Shown one piece after another: positions 46,801 through 59,200 of a stretch of 64,000 nucleotides of DNA (position 1 is the first letter of the stretch; each line of letters starts with the position of its first letter). The position numbers were made by a program, and so were the translations under genes. Source of the DNA: Pleurodeles waltl (taxonomy: Eukaryota; Chordata; Amphibia; Caudata; Salamandridae); NCBI RefSeq assembly GCF_031143425.1, contig NC_090443.1, positions 1,056,531,554-1,056,595,553 on the forward strand, given 5' to 3'. The notes below the pieces were generated by a model. It made no database searches. It worked only from the letters and a program-made list of their open reading frames with translations, and had not been told where the DNA came from.

Positions 46801-49800
46801 TTACAGGACGGCGAAAAGCGGCACACGGGTCAAGTGAAGCTTACAAGAGCCCACTAGACACCAGGGATGAGGCTCAGGAGGATGCCTGCGGGTGGAGGAG
46901 GGCCTCGAACACGCTAACAGCAGCGTGGGTGGGGGTCAGGGGCAGGAGACAGCAGGGTGGTGCTGCGGCCGTGGGGGGCGAGCTCTAGACCTAAGGCAGG
47001 TCAGAGGTCGCTCACTCGTGACGCGCAGCGCCAGCCTTTAAGAAGGGAGGGGGGAGGGAGGAGCAGCTGGGAGGCGGAGGCGGGAGGGAGCGGCGAATGT
47101 GGTGCGATGGGGGCGGGGCCGCAGGGAGGCAGCGGCAAGGGGAGATCAGCAAGGGAGAGCGCCCAAGGGGCGAAAAAAACAGGGAAAAGGCAAAAAACCG
47201 TAAGGAAAAAAGTTTAACAACAGGCACAAAAATACAATTATGGCACAAGTTACAATCGGGGTACAGCAATCAGAGGGCACAGCGGGGGCAGAAGCGTAAG
47301 GAGGCAAGGCTCTGAAATTTGGAAAAAAAACAGTTACAGGACAGCGAAAAGCGGCACAATGAGAAGGGACACAACGGGGGCAGACGCGCAAGGGTGCAAG
47401 GCGCTGAAATTTAGAAAAACAATTTACAGGACGGCGAAAAGCGGCACACAGGTCAAGTGAAGCTTACAAGAGCCCACTAGACACCAGGGATGAGGCGCAG
47501 GAGGATGCCTGCGGGTGGAGGAGGGCCTCGAACACGCTAACAGCAGCGTGGGTGGGGGTCAGGGGCAGGAGACAGCAGGGTGGTGCTGCGGCCTTGGGGG
47601 GTGACCTCTAGGCCTAAGGAAGGTCAGAGGTCGCTCACTCGCGACGCGCAGCACCAGCCATTAAGAAGGGAGGGGGGATGGAGGGACAGCTTGGAGACGG
47701 GAGGGGGAGGGTAGCGGCGAATGGGGCGCAAGGGGGGCGGGCCGCAGGGAGGCAGCGGCAAGGGGAGATCAGCAAGGGGGAGCGCCCAAGGGGTGAAAAA
47801 AACAGGGAAAAAGGCACAACACAGTAAGGAAAAAAGTTTAACAACAGGCACAAAATACAATTATGGCACAAGTTACAATCGGGGTATCAGCAATCAGAGG
47901 GGCACAGCGGGGGCAGAAGCGATAGGAGGCAAGGCGCTGAAATTTGCAAAAAAACACTTACAGGAAGGCGAAAAGCGGCACAATCAGAAGGGGCACAACG
48001 GGGGCAGACGCGCAAGGGGGCAAGGCGCTGAAAATTAGAAAAACAACTTACAGGACGGCGAAAAAGCGGCACACGGTTCAAGTGAAGCTTACAAGAGCCC
48101 ACTAGACACCAGGGATGAGGCTCAGGAGGATGCCTGCGGGTGGAGGAGGGCCTCGAACACGCTAACAGCAGCGTGGGTGGGGGTCAGGGGCAGGAGACAG
48201 CAGGGTGGTGCTGCGGCCGTGGGGGGCTAGCTCTAGACCTAAGGCAGGTCAGAGGTCGCTCACTCGCGACGCGCAGCGCCAGCCATTAAGAAGGGAGGGG
48301 GAGCAGCTGGGAGGTGGGGTGCGGGAGGGAGCGGCGAATGGGGCGCGATGGGGGCGGGGCCGCAGGGAGGCAGCGGCAAGGGGAGATCAGCAAGGGGGAG
48401 TGCCCAAGGGGCGAAAAAACCAGGGGAAAAAGGCACAAAACAGTAAGGAAAAAAGTTTAACAACAGGCACAAAATACAATTATGGCACAAGTTACAATCG
48501 GGGTACAGCAATCAGAGGGGCACAGCGGGGGCAGAAGCGCAAGGAGGCAAGGCGCTGAAATTTGGAAAAAAAACACTTACAGGACGGCGAAAAGCAGCTC
48601 AATCAGAAGGGGCACAACGGGGGCAGGACGCGCAAGGGGGCAAGGCGCTGAAAATTAGAAAAACAACTTACAGGACGGCGAAAAGCGGCACACGGGTCAA
48701 GTGAAGCTTACAAGAGCTCACTAGACACCAGGGATGAGGCGAGGAGGATGCCTGCGGGTGGAGGAGGGCCTCCAACACGCTAACAGCAGCATGGGTGAGG
48801 GTCAGGGGCAGGAGACAGCAGGGTGGTGCTGCGGCCGTGGGGGGCGAGCTCTAGACCTATGGCAGGTCAGAGGTCGCTCACTCGCGACGCCAGCGCCAGC
48901 CATTAAGAAGGGAGGGGGGAGCAGCTGGGGGAGGCGGAGGGAGCGGCGAATGGGGGCCGCGCTGGGGCGGGGCCGCAGGGAGGCAGCGGCCAAGGGGAGA
49001 TCAGCAGGGGGGAGCGCCCAAGGGGTGAAAAAAACAGGGAAAAAGGCACAAAACAGTAAGGAATAAAGTTTAACAACAGGCAGAAAATATAATTATGGCA
49101 CAAGTACAATCGGGGTACAGCAATCAGAGGGGCACAGCGGGGGGCAGGAGCGCAAGGAGGCAAGGCGCTGAAATTTGGAAAAAAACACTTACAGGACGGC
49201 GAAAAGCGGCACAGTCAGAAGGGGCACACGGAGGCAGACGCGCAAGGGGGCAAGGCGCTGAAAATTAGAAAAACAACTTACAGGACGGCGAAAAGCGGCA
49301 CACGGGTCAAGTGAAGCTTACAAGAGCCCACTAGACACCAGGGATGAGGCGCAGGAGGATGCCTGCGGGTGGAGGAGGGCCTCGAACACGCTAACAGCAG
49401 CGTGGGTGGGGGTCAGGGGCAGGAGACAGCAGGGGTGGTGCTGCGGCCGTAGGGGGCGAGCTTTAGAGCTAAGGCAGGTCAGAGGTCGCTCACTCGGGAC
49501 GCGCAGCGCCAGCCATTAAGAAGGGAGGGGGAGGGAGGAGCATCTGGGAGGCGGGAGGTGGGAGGGAGTGGCAAATGGGGGTGCGAGGGGGGCGGGGCCG
49601 CAGGGAGGCAGCGGCAAGGGGAGATCAGCAAGGGGGAGCCCCAAGGGGCAAAAAAACAGGGAAAAAAGGCACAAAACAGTAAGGAATAAAGTTTACAACA
49701 GGCACAAAAATACAATTATGGCACAAGTTACAATCGGGGTACAGCAATCAGAGGGGCACCAGCGGGGCAGAAGCGCAAGGAGGCAAGGCGCTGAAATTTG

Positions 49801-51200
49801 GAAAAAAAACACTTACAGGACGGCGAAAAGCGGCACAGTCAGAAGGGGCACAACGGAGGCAGACGCGCAAGGGGGCAAGGCGCTGAAAATTAGAAAAACA
49901 ACTTACAGGACGGCGAAAAGCGGCACACGGGTCAAGTGAAGCTTACAAGAGCCCACTAGACACCAGGGATGAGGTGCAGGAGGATGCCTGCGGGTGGAGG
50001 AGGGCCTCGAACACGCTAACAGCAGCGTGGGTGGGGGTCAGGGGCAGGAGACAGCAGGGTGGTGCTGCGGCCGTGGGGGGTGAGCTCTAGACCTAAGGCA
50101 GGTCAGAGGTCGCTCACTCGGTACGCGCAGCCCCAGCCATTAAGAAGGGAGGGGGGAGGAGGAGCAGCTGGGAGGCGGGAGGCGGGAGGGAGCGGCGAAT
50201 GGGGTGCGCGAGGGGGGCGGGCCGCAGGGAGGCAGCGGCAAGCGGAGATCAGCAAGGGGGAGCGGCCAAGGGGTGAAAAAACCAGGGAAAAAGGCACAAC
50301 ACAGTAAGGAAAAAAGTTTAACAACAGGCACAAAATACAATTATGGCACAAGTTACAATCGGGGTACAGCAATCAGAGGGGCACAGCGGGGGCAGAAGCG
50401 CAAGGAGGCAAGGCGCTGAAATTTGGAAAAAAAACACTTACAGGACGGCGAAAAGCGGCACAATCAGAAGGGGCACAACGGGGGCAGACGCGCAAGGGGG
50501 CAAGGTGCTGAAAATTAGAAAAACAACTTACAGGACGGCGAAAAGCGGCACACGGGTCAAGTGAAGCTTACAAGAGCCCACTAGACACCAGGGATGAGGC
50601 TCAGGAGGATGCCTGCGGGTGGAGGAGGGCCTCGAACACGCTAACAGCAGCGTGGGTGGGGGTCAGGGGCAGGAGACAGCAGGGTGGTGCTGCGGCCGTG
50701 GGGGGCGAGCTCTAGACCTAAGGCAGGTCAGAGGTCGCTCACTCGCGACGCGCAGCGCCAGCCATTAAGAAGGGAGGGGGGAGGGAGGAGCAGCTGGGAT
50801 GCGGGAGGGAGCGGCGAATGGGGACGCAAGGGGGGCGGGACCGCAGGGAGGCAGCGACAAGGGGAGATCAGCAAGGGGGAGCGCCCCAGGGGCGAAAAAA
50901 CCAGGGAAAAAGGCACAAAACAGTAAGGAAAAAAGTTTAACAACAGGCACAAAATACAATTATGGCACAAGTTACAATCGGGGGTACAGCAATCAGAGGG
51001 GCACAGCGGGGGGCAGAAGCGCAAGGAGCAAGGCGCTGAAATTTGGAAAAAAAACACTTACAGGATGGCGAAAAGCGGCACAATCAGAAGGGTCACAACG
51101 GGGGCAGACGTGCAAGGGGGCAAGGCGCTGAAAATTAGAAAACAACTTACAGGACGGCGAAAAGCGGCACACGGGTCAAGTGAAGCTTACAAGAGCCCAC
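40900..51200. other. Zone of scattered one-base indels, probably low consensus accuracy
   Basis: Many units here carry isolated single-base gains or losses that related units lack. Examples: CCAGGGGAAAAAGG (40935), CAGGGGGCAGGAG (41317), GCCGGCCGTGG (43839), GACGCGAAAAG (44303), GGTTGGTGCTG (44449), GCGGCCCGTGG (45081), GGTTACAGC (46009), CGGTTACGC (46391), GGTATCAGC (47883), GCAGGACGCG (48623), CAAGTACAATC (49100) and GGCACCAGCGG (49756). Paralogue 51944-55058 lacks most of them. Many lie in homopolymers but several do not. I read this as residual sequencing error; true divergence cannot be excluded. Confidence 0.6.
41360..46979 (+). repeat. Array block 8: monomers with anchors 41360-46353
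   Basis: Anchors are at 41360, 41989, 42604, 43231, 43856, 44474, 45097, 45726 and 46353. Intervals are 615-629 bp. Units 41989, 45097 and 45726 belong to the CTCTAGAGC / CTCGGGACGC family, with AATAAA in the A-rich block. The unit at 43231 has GCCAGTAAGAAGG in place of GCCATTAAGAAGG. The block falls inside the indel-rich zone, so fine differences should be read with care. Confidence 0.78.
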
Positions 51201-51943
51201 TAGACACCAGGGATGAGGCGCAGGAGGATGCCTGCGGGTGGAGGAGGGCCTCGAACACGCTAACAGCAGCGTGTGTGGGGGTCAGGGGCAGGAGACAGCA
51301 GGGTGGCGCTGCGGCCGTGGGGGTCGAGCTCTAGACCTAAGGCAGGTCAGAGGTCGCTCACTCGCGACGCGCAGCGCCAGCCATTAAGAAGGGAGGGGGG
51401 AGGGAGGAGCAGCTGGGATGCGGGAGGGAGTGGCGAATGGGGGGCGCGAGGGGGGGCGGGCCGCAGGGAGGCAGCGACAAGGGGAGATCAGCAAGGGGGA
51501 GCCCCCAGGGGCGAAAAAACCAGGGAAAAAGGCAAAAAACAGTAAGGAAAAAAGTTTAACAACAGGCACAAAATACAATTATGGCACAAGTTACAATCGG
51601 GGTACAGCAATCAGAGGGGCACAGCGGGGGTAGAAGCGCAAGGAGGCAAGGCGCTGAAATTTGGAAAAAAACACTTACAGGATGGCGAAAAGCGGCACAA
51701 TCAGAAGGGGCACAACGGGGGCAGACGCGCAAGGGGGCAAGGCGCTGAAAATTAGAAAAACAACATACAGGACGGCGAAAAGCGGCACACGGGTCAAGTG
51801 AAGCTTACAAGAGCCCACTAGACACCAGGGATGAGGCGCAGGAGGATGCCTGCGGGTGGAGGAGGGCCTCCAACACGCTAACAGCAGCATGGGTGGGGGT
51901 CAGGGGCAGGAGACAGCAGGGTGGTGCTGCGGCCGTGGGGGGC
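46980..51943 (+). repeat. Array block 9: eight-monomer higher-order repeat, first copy (D5)
   Basis: Anchors are at 46980, 47603 (mutated to GACCTC), 48228 (TAGCTC), 48846, 49458 (GAGCTTT), 50082, 50707 and 51326. The first six recur in order from 51944 (offsets 4964, 4965, 4963, 4964, 4977, 4976 bp). Shared family marks are CAGCCTTTAAGAAGG with GAATGTGGTGCGATGG, GCCTTGGGGGG with AGGCCTAAGGAAGG, and CTCCAACACGC. The last two monomers (50707, 51326) are the D3 right copy. Confidence 0.83.
50707..51860 (+). repeat. Duplication D3, right copy
   Basis: It pairs with 34522 to about 35675. Anchor spacing is kept (619 against 618 bp), and the rare variants GCGTGTGTGGGGG and CAACATACAGG are present. 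It ends where CTCCAACACGC and GCATGGG appear, which belong to the following D5 family. Confidence 0.82.
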
Positions 51944-54900
51944 GAGCTCTAGACCTAAGGCAGGTCAGAGGTCGCTCACTCGTGACGCGCAGCGCCAGCC
52001 TTTAAGAAGGGAGGGGGGAGGGAGGAGCAGCTGGGAGGCGGGAGGCGGGAGGGAGCGGCGAATGTGGTGCGATGGGGGCGGGGCCGCAGGGAGGCAGCGG
52101 CAAGGGGAGATCAGCAAGGGAGAGCGCCCAAGGGGCGAAAAAACCAGGGAAAAAGGCACAAAACCGTAAGGAAAAAAGTTTAACAACAGGCACAAAATAC
52201 AATTATGGCACAAGTTACAATCGGGGTACAGCAATCAGAGGGGCACAGCGGGGGCAGAAGCGTAAGGAGGCAAGGCTCTGAAATTTGGAAAAAAACTGTT
52301 ACAGGACAGCGAAAAGCGGCACAATGAGAAGGGACACAACGGGGGCAGACGCGCAAGGGTGCAAGGCGCTGAAATTTAGAAAAACAATTTACAGGACGGC
52401 GAAAAGCGGCACACAGGTCAAGTGAAGCTTACAAGAGCCCACTAGACACCAGGGATGAGGCGCAGGAGGATGCCTGCGGGTGGAGGAGGGCCTTGAACAC
52501 GCTAACAGCAGCGTGGGTGGGGGTCAGGGGCAGGAGACAGCAGGGTGGTGCTGCGGCCTTGGGGGGTGAGCTCTAGGCCTAAGGAAGGTCAGAGGTCGCT
52601 CACTCGCGACGCGCAGCACCAGCCATTAAGAAGGGAGGGGGGAGGGAGGAGCAGCTTGGAGACGAGAGGGGGAGGGAGCGGCGAATGGGGGCGCAAGGGG
52701 GGCGGGACGCAGGGAGGCAGCGGCAAGGGGAGATCAGCAAGGGGAAGCGCCCAAGGGGTGAAAAAACCAGGGAAAAAGGCACAACACAGTAAGGAAAAAA
52801 GTTTAACAACAGGCACAAAATACAATTATGGCACAAGTTACAATCGGGGTACAGCAATCAGAGGGGCACAGCGGGGGCAGAAGCGCAAGGAGGCAAGGCG
52901 CTGAAATTTGCAAAAAAACACTTACAGGAAGGCGAAAAGCGGCACAATCAGAAGGGGCACAACGGGGGCAGACGCGCAAGGGGGCAAGGCGCTGAAAATT
53001 AGAAAAACAACTTACAGGAGGGCGAAAAGCGGCACACGGGTCAAGTGAAGCTTACAAGAGCCCACTAGACACCAGGGATGAGGCTCAGGAGGATGCCTGC
53101 GGGTGGAGGAGGGCCTCGAACACGCTAACAGCAGCGTGGGTGGGGGTCAGGGGCAGGAGACAGCAGGGTGGTGCTGCGGCCGTGGGGGGCGAGCTCTAGA
53201 CCTAAGGCAGGTCAGAGGTCGCTCACTCGCGACGCGCAGCGCCAGCCATTAAGAAGGGAGGGGGGAGCAGCTGGGAGGTGGGAGGCGGGAGGGAGCGGCG
53301 AATGGGGGCGCGATGGGGGCGGGGGCCGCAGGGAGGCAGCGGCAAGGGGAGATCAGCAAGGGGGAGTGCCCAAGGGGCGAAAAAACCAGGGAAAAAGGCA
53401 CAAAACAGTAAGGAAAAAAGTTTAACAACAGGCACAAAATACAATTATGGCACAAGTTACAATCGGGGTACAGCAATCAGAGGGGCACAGCGGGGGCAGA
53501 AGCGCAAGGAGGCAAGGCGCTGAAATTTGGAAAAAAACACTTACAGGACGGCGAAAAGCAGCTCAATCAGAAGGGGCACAACGGGGGCAGACGCGCAAGG
53601 GGGCAAGGTGCTGAAAATTAGAAAAACAACTTACAGGACGGCGAAAAGCGGCACACGGGTCAAGTGAAGCTTACAAGAGCTCACTAGACACCAGGGATGA
53701 GGCGCAGGAGGATGCCTGCGGGTGGAGGAGGGCCTCCAACACGCTAACAGCAGCATGGGTGGGGGTCAGGGGCAGGAGACAGCAGGGTGGTGCTGCGGCC
53801 GTGGGGGGCGAGCTCTAGACCTAAGGCAGGTCAGAGGTCGCTCACTCGCGACGCCAGCCATTAAGAAGGGAGGGGGGAGCAGCTGGGAGGCGGGAGGCGG
53901 GAGGCGGGAGGCGGGAGGGAGCGGCGAATGGGGCCGCGATGGGGGCAGGGCCGCAGGGAGGCAGCGGCAAGGGGAGATCAGCAAGGGGGAGCGCCCAAGG
54001 GGCGAAAAAAACAGGGAAAAAGTCACAAAACAGTAAGGAATAAAGTTTAACAACAGGCACAAAATATAATTATGGCACAAGTTACAATCGGGGTACAGCA
54101 ATCAGAGGGGCACAGCGGGGGCAGAAGCGCAAGGAGGCAAGGCGCTGAAATTTGGAAAAAAACACTTACAGGACGGCGAAAAGCGGCACAGTCAGAAGGG
54201 GCACAACGGAGGCAGACGCGCAAGGGGGCAAGGCGCTGAAAATGAGAAAAACAACTTACAGGACGGCGAAAAGCGGCACACGGGTCAAGTGAAGCTTACA
54301 AGAGCCCACTAGACACCAGGGATGAGGCGCAGGAGGATGCCTGCGGGTGGAGGAGGGCCTCGAACACGCTAACAGCAGCGTGGGTGGGGGTCAGGGGCAG
54401 GAGACAGCAGGGTGGTGCTGCGGCCGTGGGGGGCGAGCTTTAGAGCGAAGGCAGGTCAGAGGTCGCTCACTCGGGACGCGCAGCGCCAGCCATTAAGAAG
54501 GGAGGGGGAGGGAGGAGCAGCTGGGAGGCGGGAGGTGGGAGGGAGTGGCAAATGGGGGTGCGAGGGGGGCGGGGCCGCAGGGAGGCAGCGGCAAGGGGAG
54601 ATCAGCAAGGGGGAGCCCCAAGGGGCAAAAAAAACAGGGAAAAAGGCACAAAACATTAAGGAATAAAGTTTAACAACAGGCACAAAATACAATTATGGCA
54701 CAAGTTACAATCGGGGGTACAGCAATCAGAGGAGCACAGCGGGGCAGAAGCGCAAGGAGGCAAGGCGCTGAAATTTGGAAAAAAACACTTACAGGACGGC
54801 GAAAAGCGGCACAGTCAGAAGGGGCACAACGGAGGCAGACACGCAAGGGGGCAAGGCGCTGAAAATTAGAAAAACAACTTACAGGACGGTGAAAAGCGGC

Positions 54901-56299
54901 ACACGGGTCAAGTGAAGCTTACAAGAGCCCACTAGACACCAGGGATGAGGTGCAGGAGGATGCCTGCGGGTGGAGGAGGGCCTCGAACACGCTAACAGCA
55001 GCGTGGGTGGGGGTCAGGGGCAGGAGACAGCAGGGTGGTGCTGCGGCCGTGGGGGGTGAGCTCTAGACCTAAGGCAGGTCAGAGGTCGCTCACTCGGTAC
55101 GCGCAGCGCCAGCCATTAAGAAGGGAGGGGGGAGGGAGGAGCAGCTGGGAGGCGGGAGGCGGGAGGGAGCGGCGAATGGGGGCGCGAGGGGGGCGGGCCG
55201 CAGGGAGGCAGCGGCAAGCGGAGATCAGCAAGGGGGAGCGGCCAAGGGGTGAAAAAACCAGGGAAAAAGGCACAACACAGTAAGGAAAAAAGTTTAACAA
55301 CAGGCACAAAATACAATTATGGCACAAGTTACAATCGGGGTACAGCAATCAGAGGGGCACAGCGGGGGCAGAAGCGCAAGGAGGCAAGGCGCTGAAATAT
55401 GGAAAAAAAACACTTACAGGACGGCGAAAAGCGGCACAATCAGAAGGGGCACAACGGGGGCAGACGCGCAAGGGGGCAAGGCGCTGAAAATTAGAAAAAC
55501 AACTTACAGGACGGCGAAAAGCAGCACATGGGTCAAGTGAAGCTTACAAGAGCTCACTAGACACCAGGGATGAGGCGCAGGAGGATGCCTGCGGGTGGAG
55601 GAGGGCCTCCAACACGCTAACAGCAGCATGGGTGGGGGTCAGGGGCAGGAGACAGCAGGGTGGTGCTGCGGCGGTGGGGGGCGAGCTCTAGACCTAAGGC
55701 AGGTCTGAGGTCGCTCACTCGCGACGCCAGCGCCAGCCATTAAGAAGGGAGGGGGGGAGCAGCTGGGAGGCGGGAGGCGGGAGGGAGTGGCAAATGGGGG
55801 TGCGAGGGGGGCGAGGCCGCAGGGAGGCAGCGGCAAGGGGAGATCAGCAAGGGGGAGCCCCCAAGGGGCAAAAAAAACAGGGAAAAAGGCACAAAACAGT
55901 AAGGAATAAAGTTTAACAACAGGCACAAAATACAATTATGGCACAAGTTACAATCGGGGTACAGCAATCAGAGGGGCACAGCGGGGCAGAAGCGCAAGGA
56001 GGCAAGGCGCTGAAATTTGGAAAAAAACACTTACAGGACGGCGAAAAGCGGCACAGTCAGAAGGGGCACAACGGAGGCAGACGCGCAAGGGGGCAAGGCG
56101 CTGAAAATTAGAAAAACAACTTACAGGACGGCGAAAAGCGGCACACGGGTCAAGTGAAGCTTACAAGAGCCCACTAGACACCAGGGATGAGGTGCAGGAG
56201 GATGCCTGCGGGTGGAGGAGGGCCTCGAACACGCTAACAGCAGCGTGGGTGGGGGTCAGTGGCAGGAGACAGCAGGGTGGTGCTGCGGCCGTGGTGGGT
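51944..56299 (+). repeat. Array block 10: eight-monomer higher-order repeat, second copy (D5)
   Basis: Anchors are at 51944, 52568, 53191, 53810, 54435, 55058 and 55683. Six units match block 9. The seventh (55683) joins a 48846/53810-type head (GCGACGCCAGCGCC) to a 49458/54435-type tail (GGGAGTGGCAAATGGG, AATAAA), so it is a recombinant monomer. This copy has far fewer one-base indels than block 9. Confidence 0.83.
53885..53919 (+). repeat. Expanded heptamer tract (GGGAGGC)4
   Basis: Four GGGAGGC heptamers followed by GGGAGGG, against one or two heptamers in most monomers. It gives six G3 runs in 35 bp, the longest regular quadruplex-type tract I found. Copy-number change of a 7-bp unit suggests replication slippage. 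Confidence 0.85.
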
Positions 56300-59200
56300 G
56301 AGCTCTAGACCTAAGGCAGGTCAGAGGTCGCTCACTCGGTACGCGCAGCGCCAGCCATTAAGAAGGGAGGGGGGAGGGAGCAGCAGCTGGGAGGCGGGAG
56401 GGAGCGGCGAATGGGGGTGCGAGGGGGGCGGGCCGCAGGGAGGCAGCGGCAAGCGGAGATCAGCAAGGGGGAGCGGCCAAGGGGTGAAAAAACCAGGGAA
56501 AAAGGCACAACACAGTAAGGAAAAAAGTTTAACAACAGGCACAAAATACAATTATGGCACAAGTTACAATCGGGGTACAGCAATCAGAGGGGCACAGCGG
56601 GGGCAGAAGCGCAAGGAGGCAAGGCGCTGAAATTTGGAAAAAAACACTTACAGGACGGCGAAAAGCGGCACAATCAGAAGGGGCACAACGGGGGCAGACG
56701 CGCAAGGGGGCAAGGTGCTGAAAATTAGAAAAACAACTTACAGGACGGCGAAAAGCGGCACACGGGTCAAGTGAAGCTTACAAGAGCCCACTAGACACCA
56801 GGGATGAGGCTCAGGAGGATGCCTGCGGGTGGAGGAGGGCCTCGAACACGCTAACAGCAGCGTGGGTGGGGGTCAGGGGCAGGAGACAGCAGGGTGGTGC
56901 TGCGGCCGTGGGGGGCGAGCTCTAGACCTAAGGTAGGTCAGAGGTAGCTCACTCGCGACGCGCAGCGCCAGCCATTAAGAAGGGAGGGGGGAGGGAGGAG
57001 CAGCTGGGATGCGGGAGGGAGCGGCGAATGGGGACGCAAGGGGGGCGGGACCGCAGGGAGGCAGCGACAAGGGGAGATCAGCAAGGGGGAGCGCCCCAGG
57101 GGTGAAAAAACCAGGGAAAAAGGCACAAAACAGTAAGGAAAAAAGTTTAACAACAGGCACAAAATACAATTATGGCACAAGTTACAATCGGGGTACAGCA
57201 ATCAGAGGGGCACAGCGGGGGCAGAAGCGCAAGGAGGCAAGGCGCTGAAATTTGGAAAAAAACACTTACAGGATGGCGAAAAGCGGCACAATCAGAAGGG
57301 GCACAACGGGGGCAGACGCGCAAGGGGGCAAGGCGCTGAAAATTAGAAAAACAACTTACAGGACGGCGAAAAGCGGCACACGGGTCAAGTGAAGCTTACA
57401 AGAGCCCACTAGACACCAGGGATGAGGTGCAGGAGGATGCCTGCGGGTGGAGGAGGGCCTCGAACACGCTAACAGCAGCATGGGTGGGGGGCAGGGCAGG
57501 AGACAGCAGGGTGGTGCTGCGGCCGTGGGGGGCGAGCTCTAGAGCTAAGGCAGGTCAGAGGTCGCTCACTCTGGACGCGCAGCGCCAGCCATTAAGAAGG
57601 GAGGGGGAGGGAGGAGCAGCTGGGAGGCGGGAGGTGGGAGGGAGTGGCGAATGGGGGTGCGAGGGGGGCGGGGCCGCAGGGAGGCAGCGGCAAGGGGAGA
57701 TCAGCAAGGGGGAGCCCCCAAGGGGCAAAAAAAACAGGGAAAAAGGCACAAAACAGTAAGGAATAAAGTTTAACAACAGGCACAAAATACAATTATGGCA
57801 CAAGTTACAATCGGGGTACAGCAATCAGAGGGGCACAGCGGGGCAGAAGCGCAAGGAGGCAAGGCGCTGAAAATTTGGAAAAAAACACTTACAGGACGGC
57901 GAAAAGCGGGCACAGTCAGAAGGGGCACAACGGAGGCAGACGCGCAAGGGGGCAAGGCGCTGAAAATTAGAAAAACAACTTACAGGACGGCGAAAAGCGG
58001 CACACGGGTCAAGTGAAGCTTACAAGAGCCCACTAGACACCAGGGATGAGGTGCAGGAGGATGCCTGCGGGTGGAGGAGGGCCTCGAACACGCTAACAGC
58101 AGCGTGGGTGGGGGTCCAGGGGCAGGAGACAGCAGGGTGGTGCTGCGGCCGTGGGGGGTGAGCTCTAGACCTAGGGCAGGTCAGAGGTCGCTCACTCGGT
58201 ACGCGCAGCGCCAGCCATTAAGAAGGGAGGGGGGAGGGAGGAGCAGCTGGGAGGCGGGAGGGAGCGGCGAATGGGGGCGCGAGGGGGGCGGGCCGCAGGG
58301 AGGCAGCGGCAAGCGGAGATCAGCAAGGGGGAGCGGCCAAGGGGTGAAAAAACCAGGGAAAAAGGCACAACACAGTAAGGAAAAAAGTTTAACAACAGGC
58401 ACAAAATACAATTATGGCACAAGTTACAATCGGGGTACAGCAATCAGAGGGGCACAGCGGGGGCAGAAGCGCAAGGAGGCAAGGCGCTGAAATTTGGAAA
58501 AAAACACTTATAAGACGGCGAAAAGCGGCACAATCAGAAGGGGCACAACGGGGGCAGACGCGCAAGGGGGCAAGGTGCTGAAAATTAGAAAAACAACTTA
58601 CAGGACGGCGAAAAGCGGCACACGGGTCAAGTGAGGCTTACAAGAGCCCACTAGACACCAGGGATGAGGCTCAGGAGGATGCCTGCGGGTGGAGGAGGGC
58701 CTCGAACACGCTAACAGCAGCGTGGGTGCGGGTCAGGGGCAGGAGACAGCAGGGTGGTGCTGCGGCCGTGGGGGGCGAGCTCTAGACCTAAGCAGGTCAG
58801 AGGTCGCTCACTCGCGACGCGCAGCGCCAGCCATTAAGAAGGGAGGGGGGAGGGAGGAGCAGCTGGGATGCGGGAGGGAGCGGCGAATGGGGACACAAGG
58901 GGGGGCGGGGCCGCAGGGAGGCAGCGACAAGGGGAGATCAGCAAGGGGGAGCGCCCCAGGGGCGAAAAAACCAGGGAAAAAGGCACAAAACAGTAAGGAA
59001 AAAAAGTTTAACAACAGGCACAAATACAATTATGGCACAAGTTACAATCGGGGTACAGCAATCAAAGGGGCACAGCGGGGGCAGAAGCGCAAGGAGGCAA
59101 GGCGCTGAAATTTGGAAAAAAAACACTTACAGGACGGCGAAAAGCGGCACAATCAGAAGGGGCACAACGGGGGCAGACGCGCAAGGGGGCAAGGCGCTGA

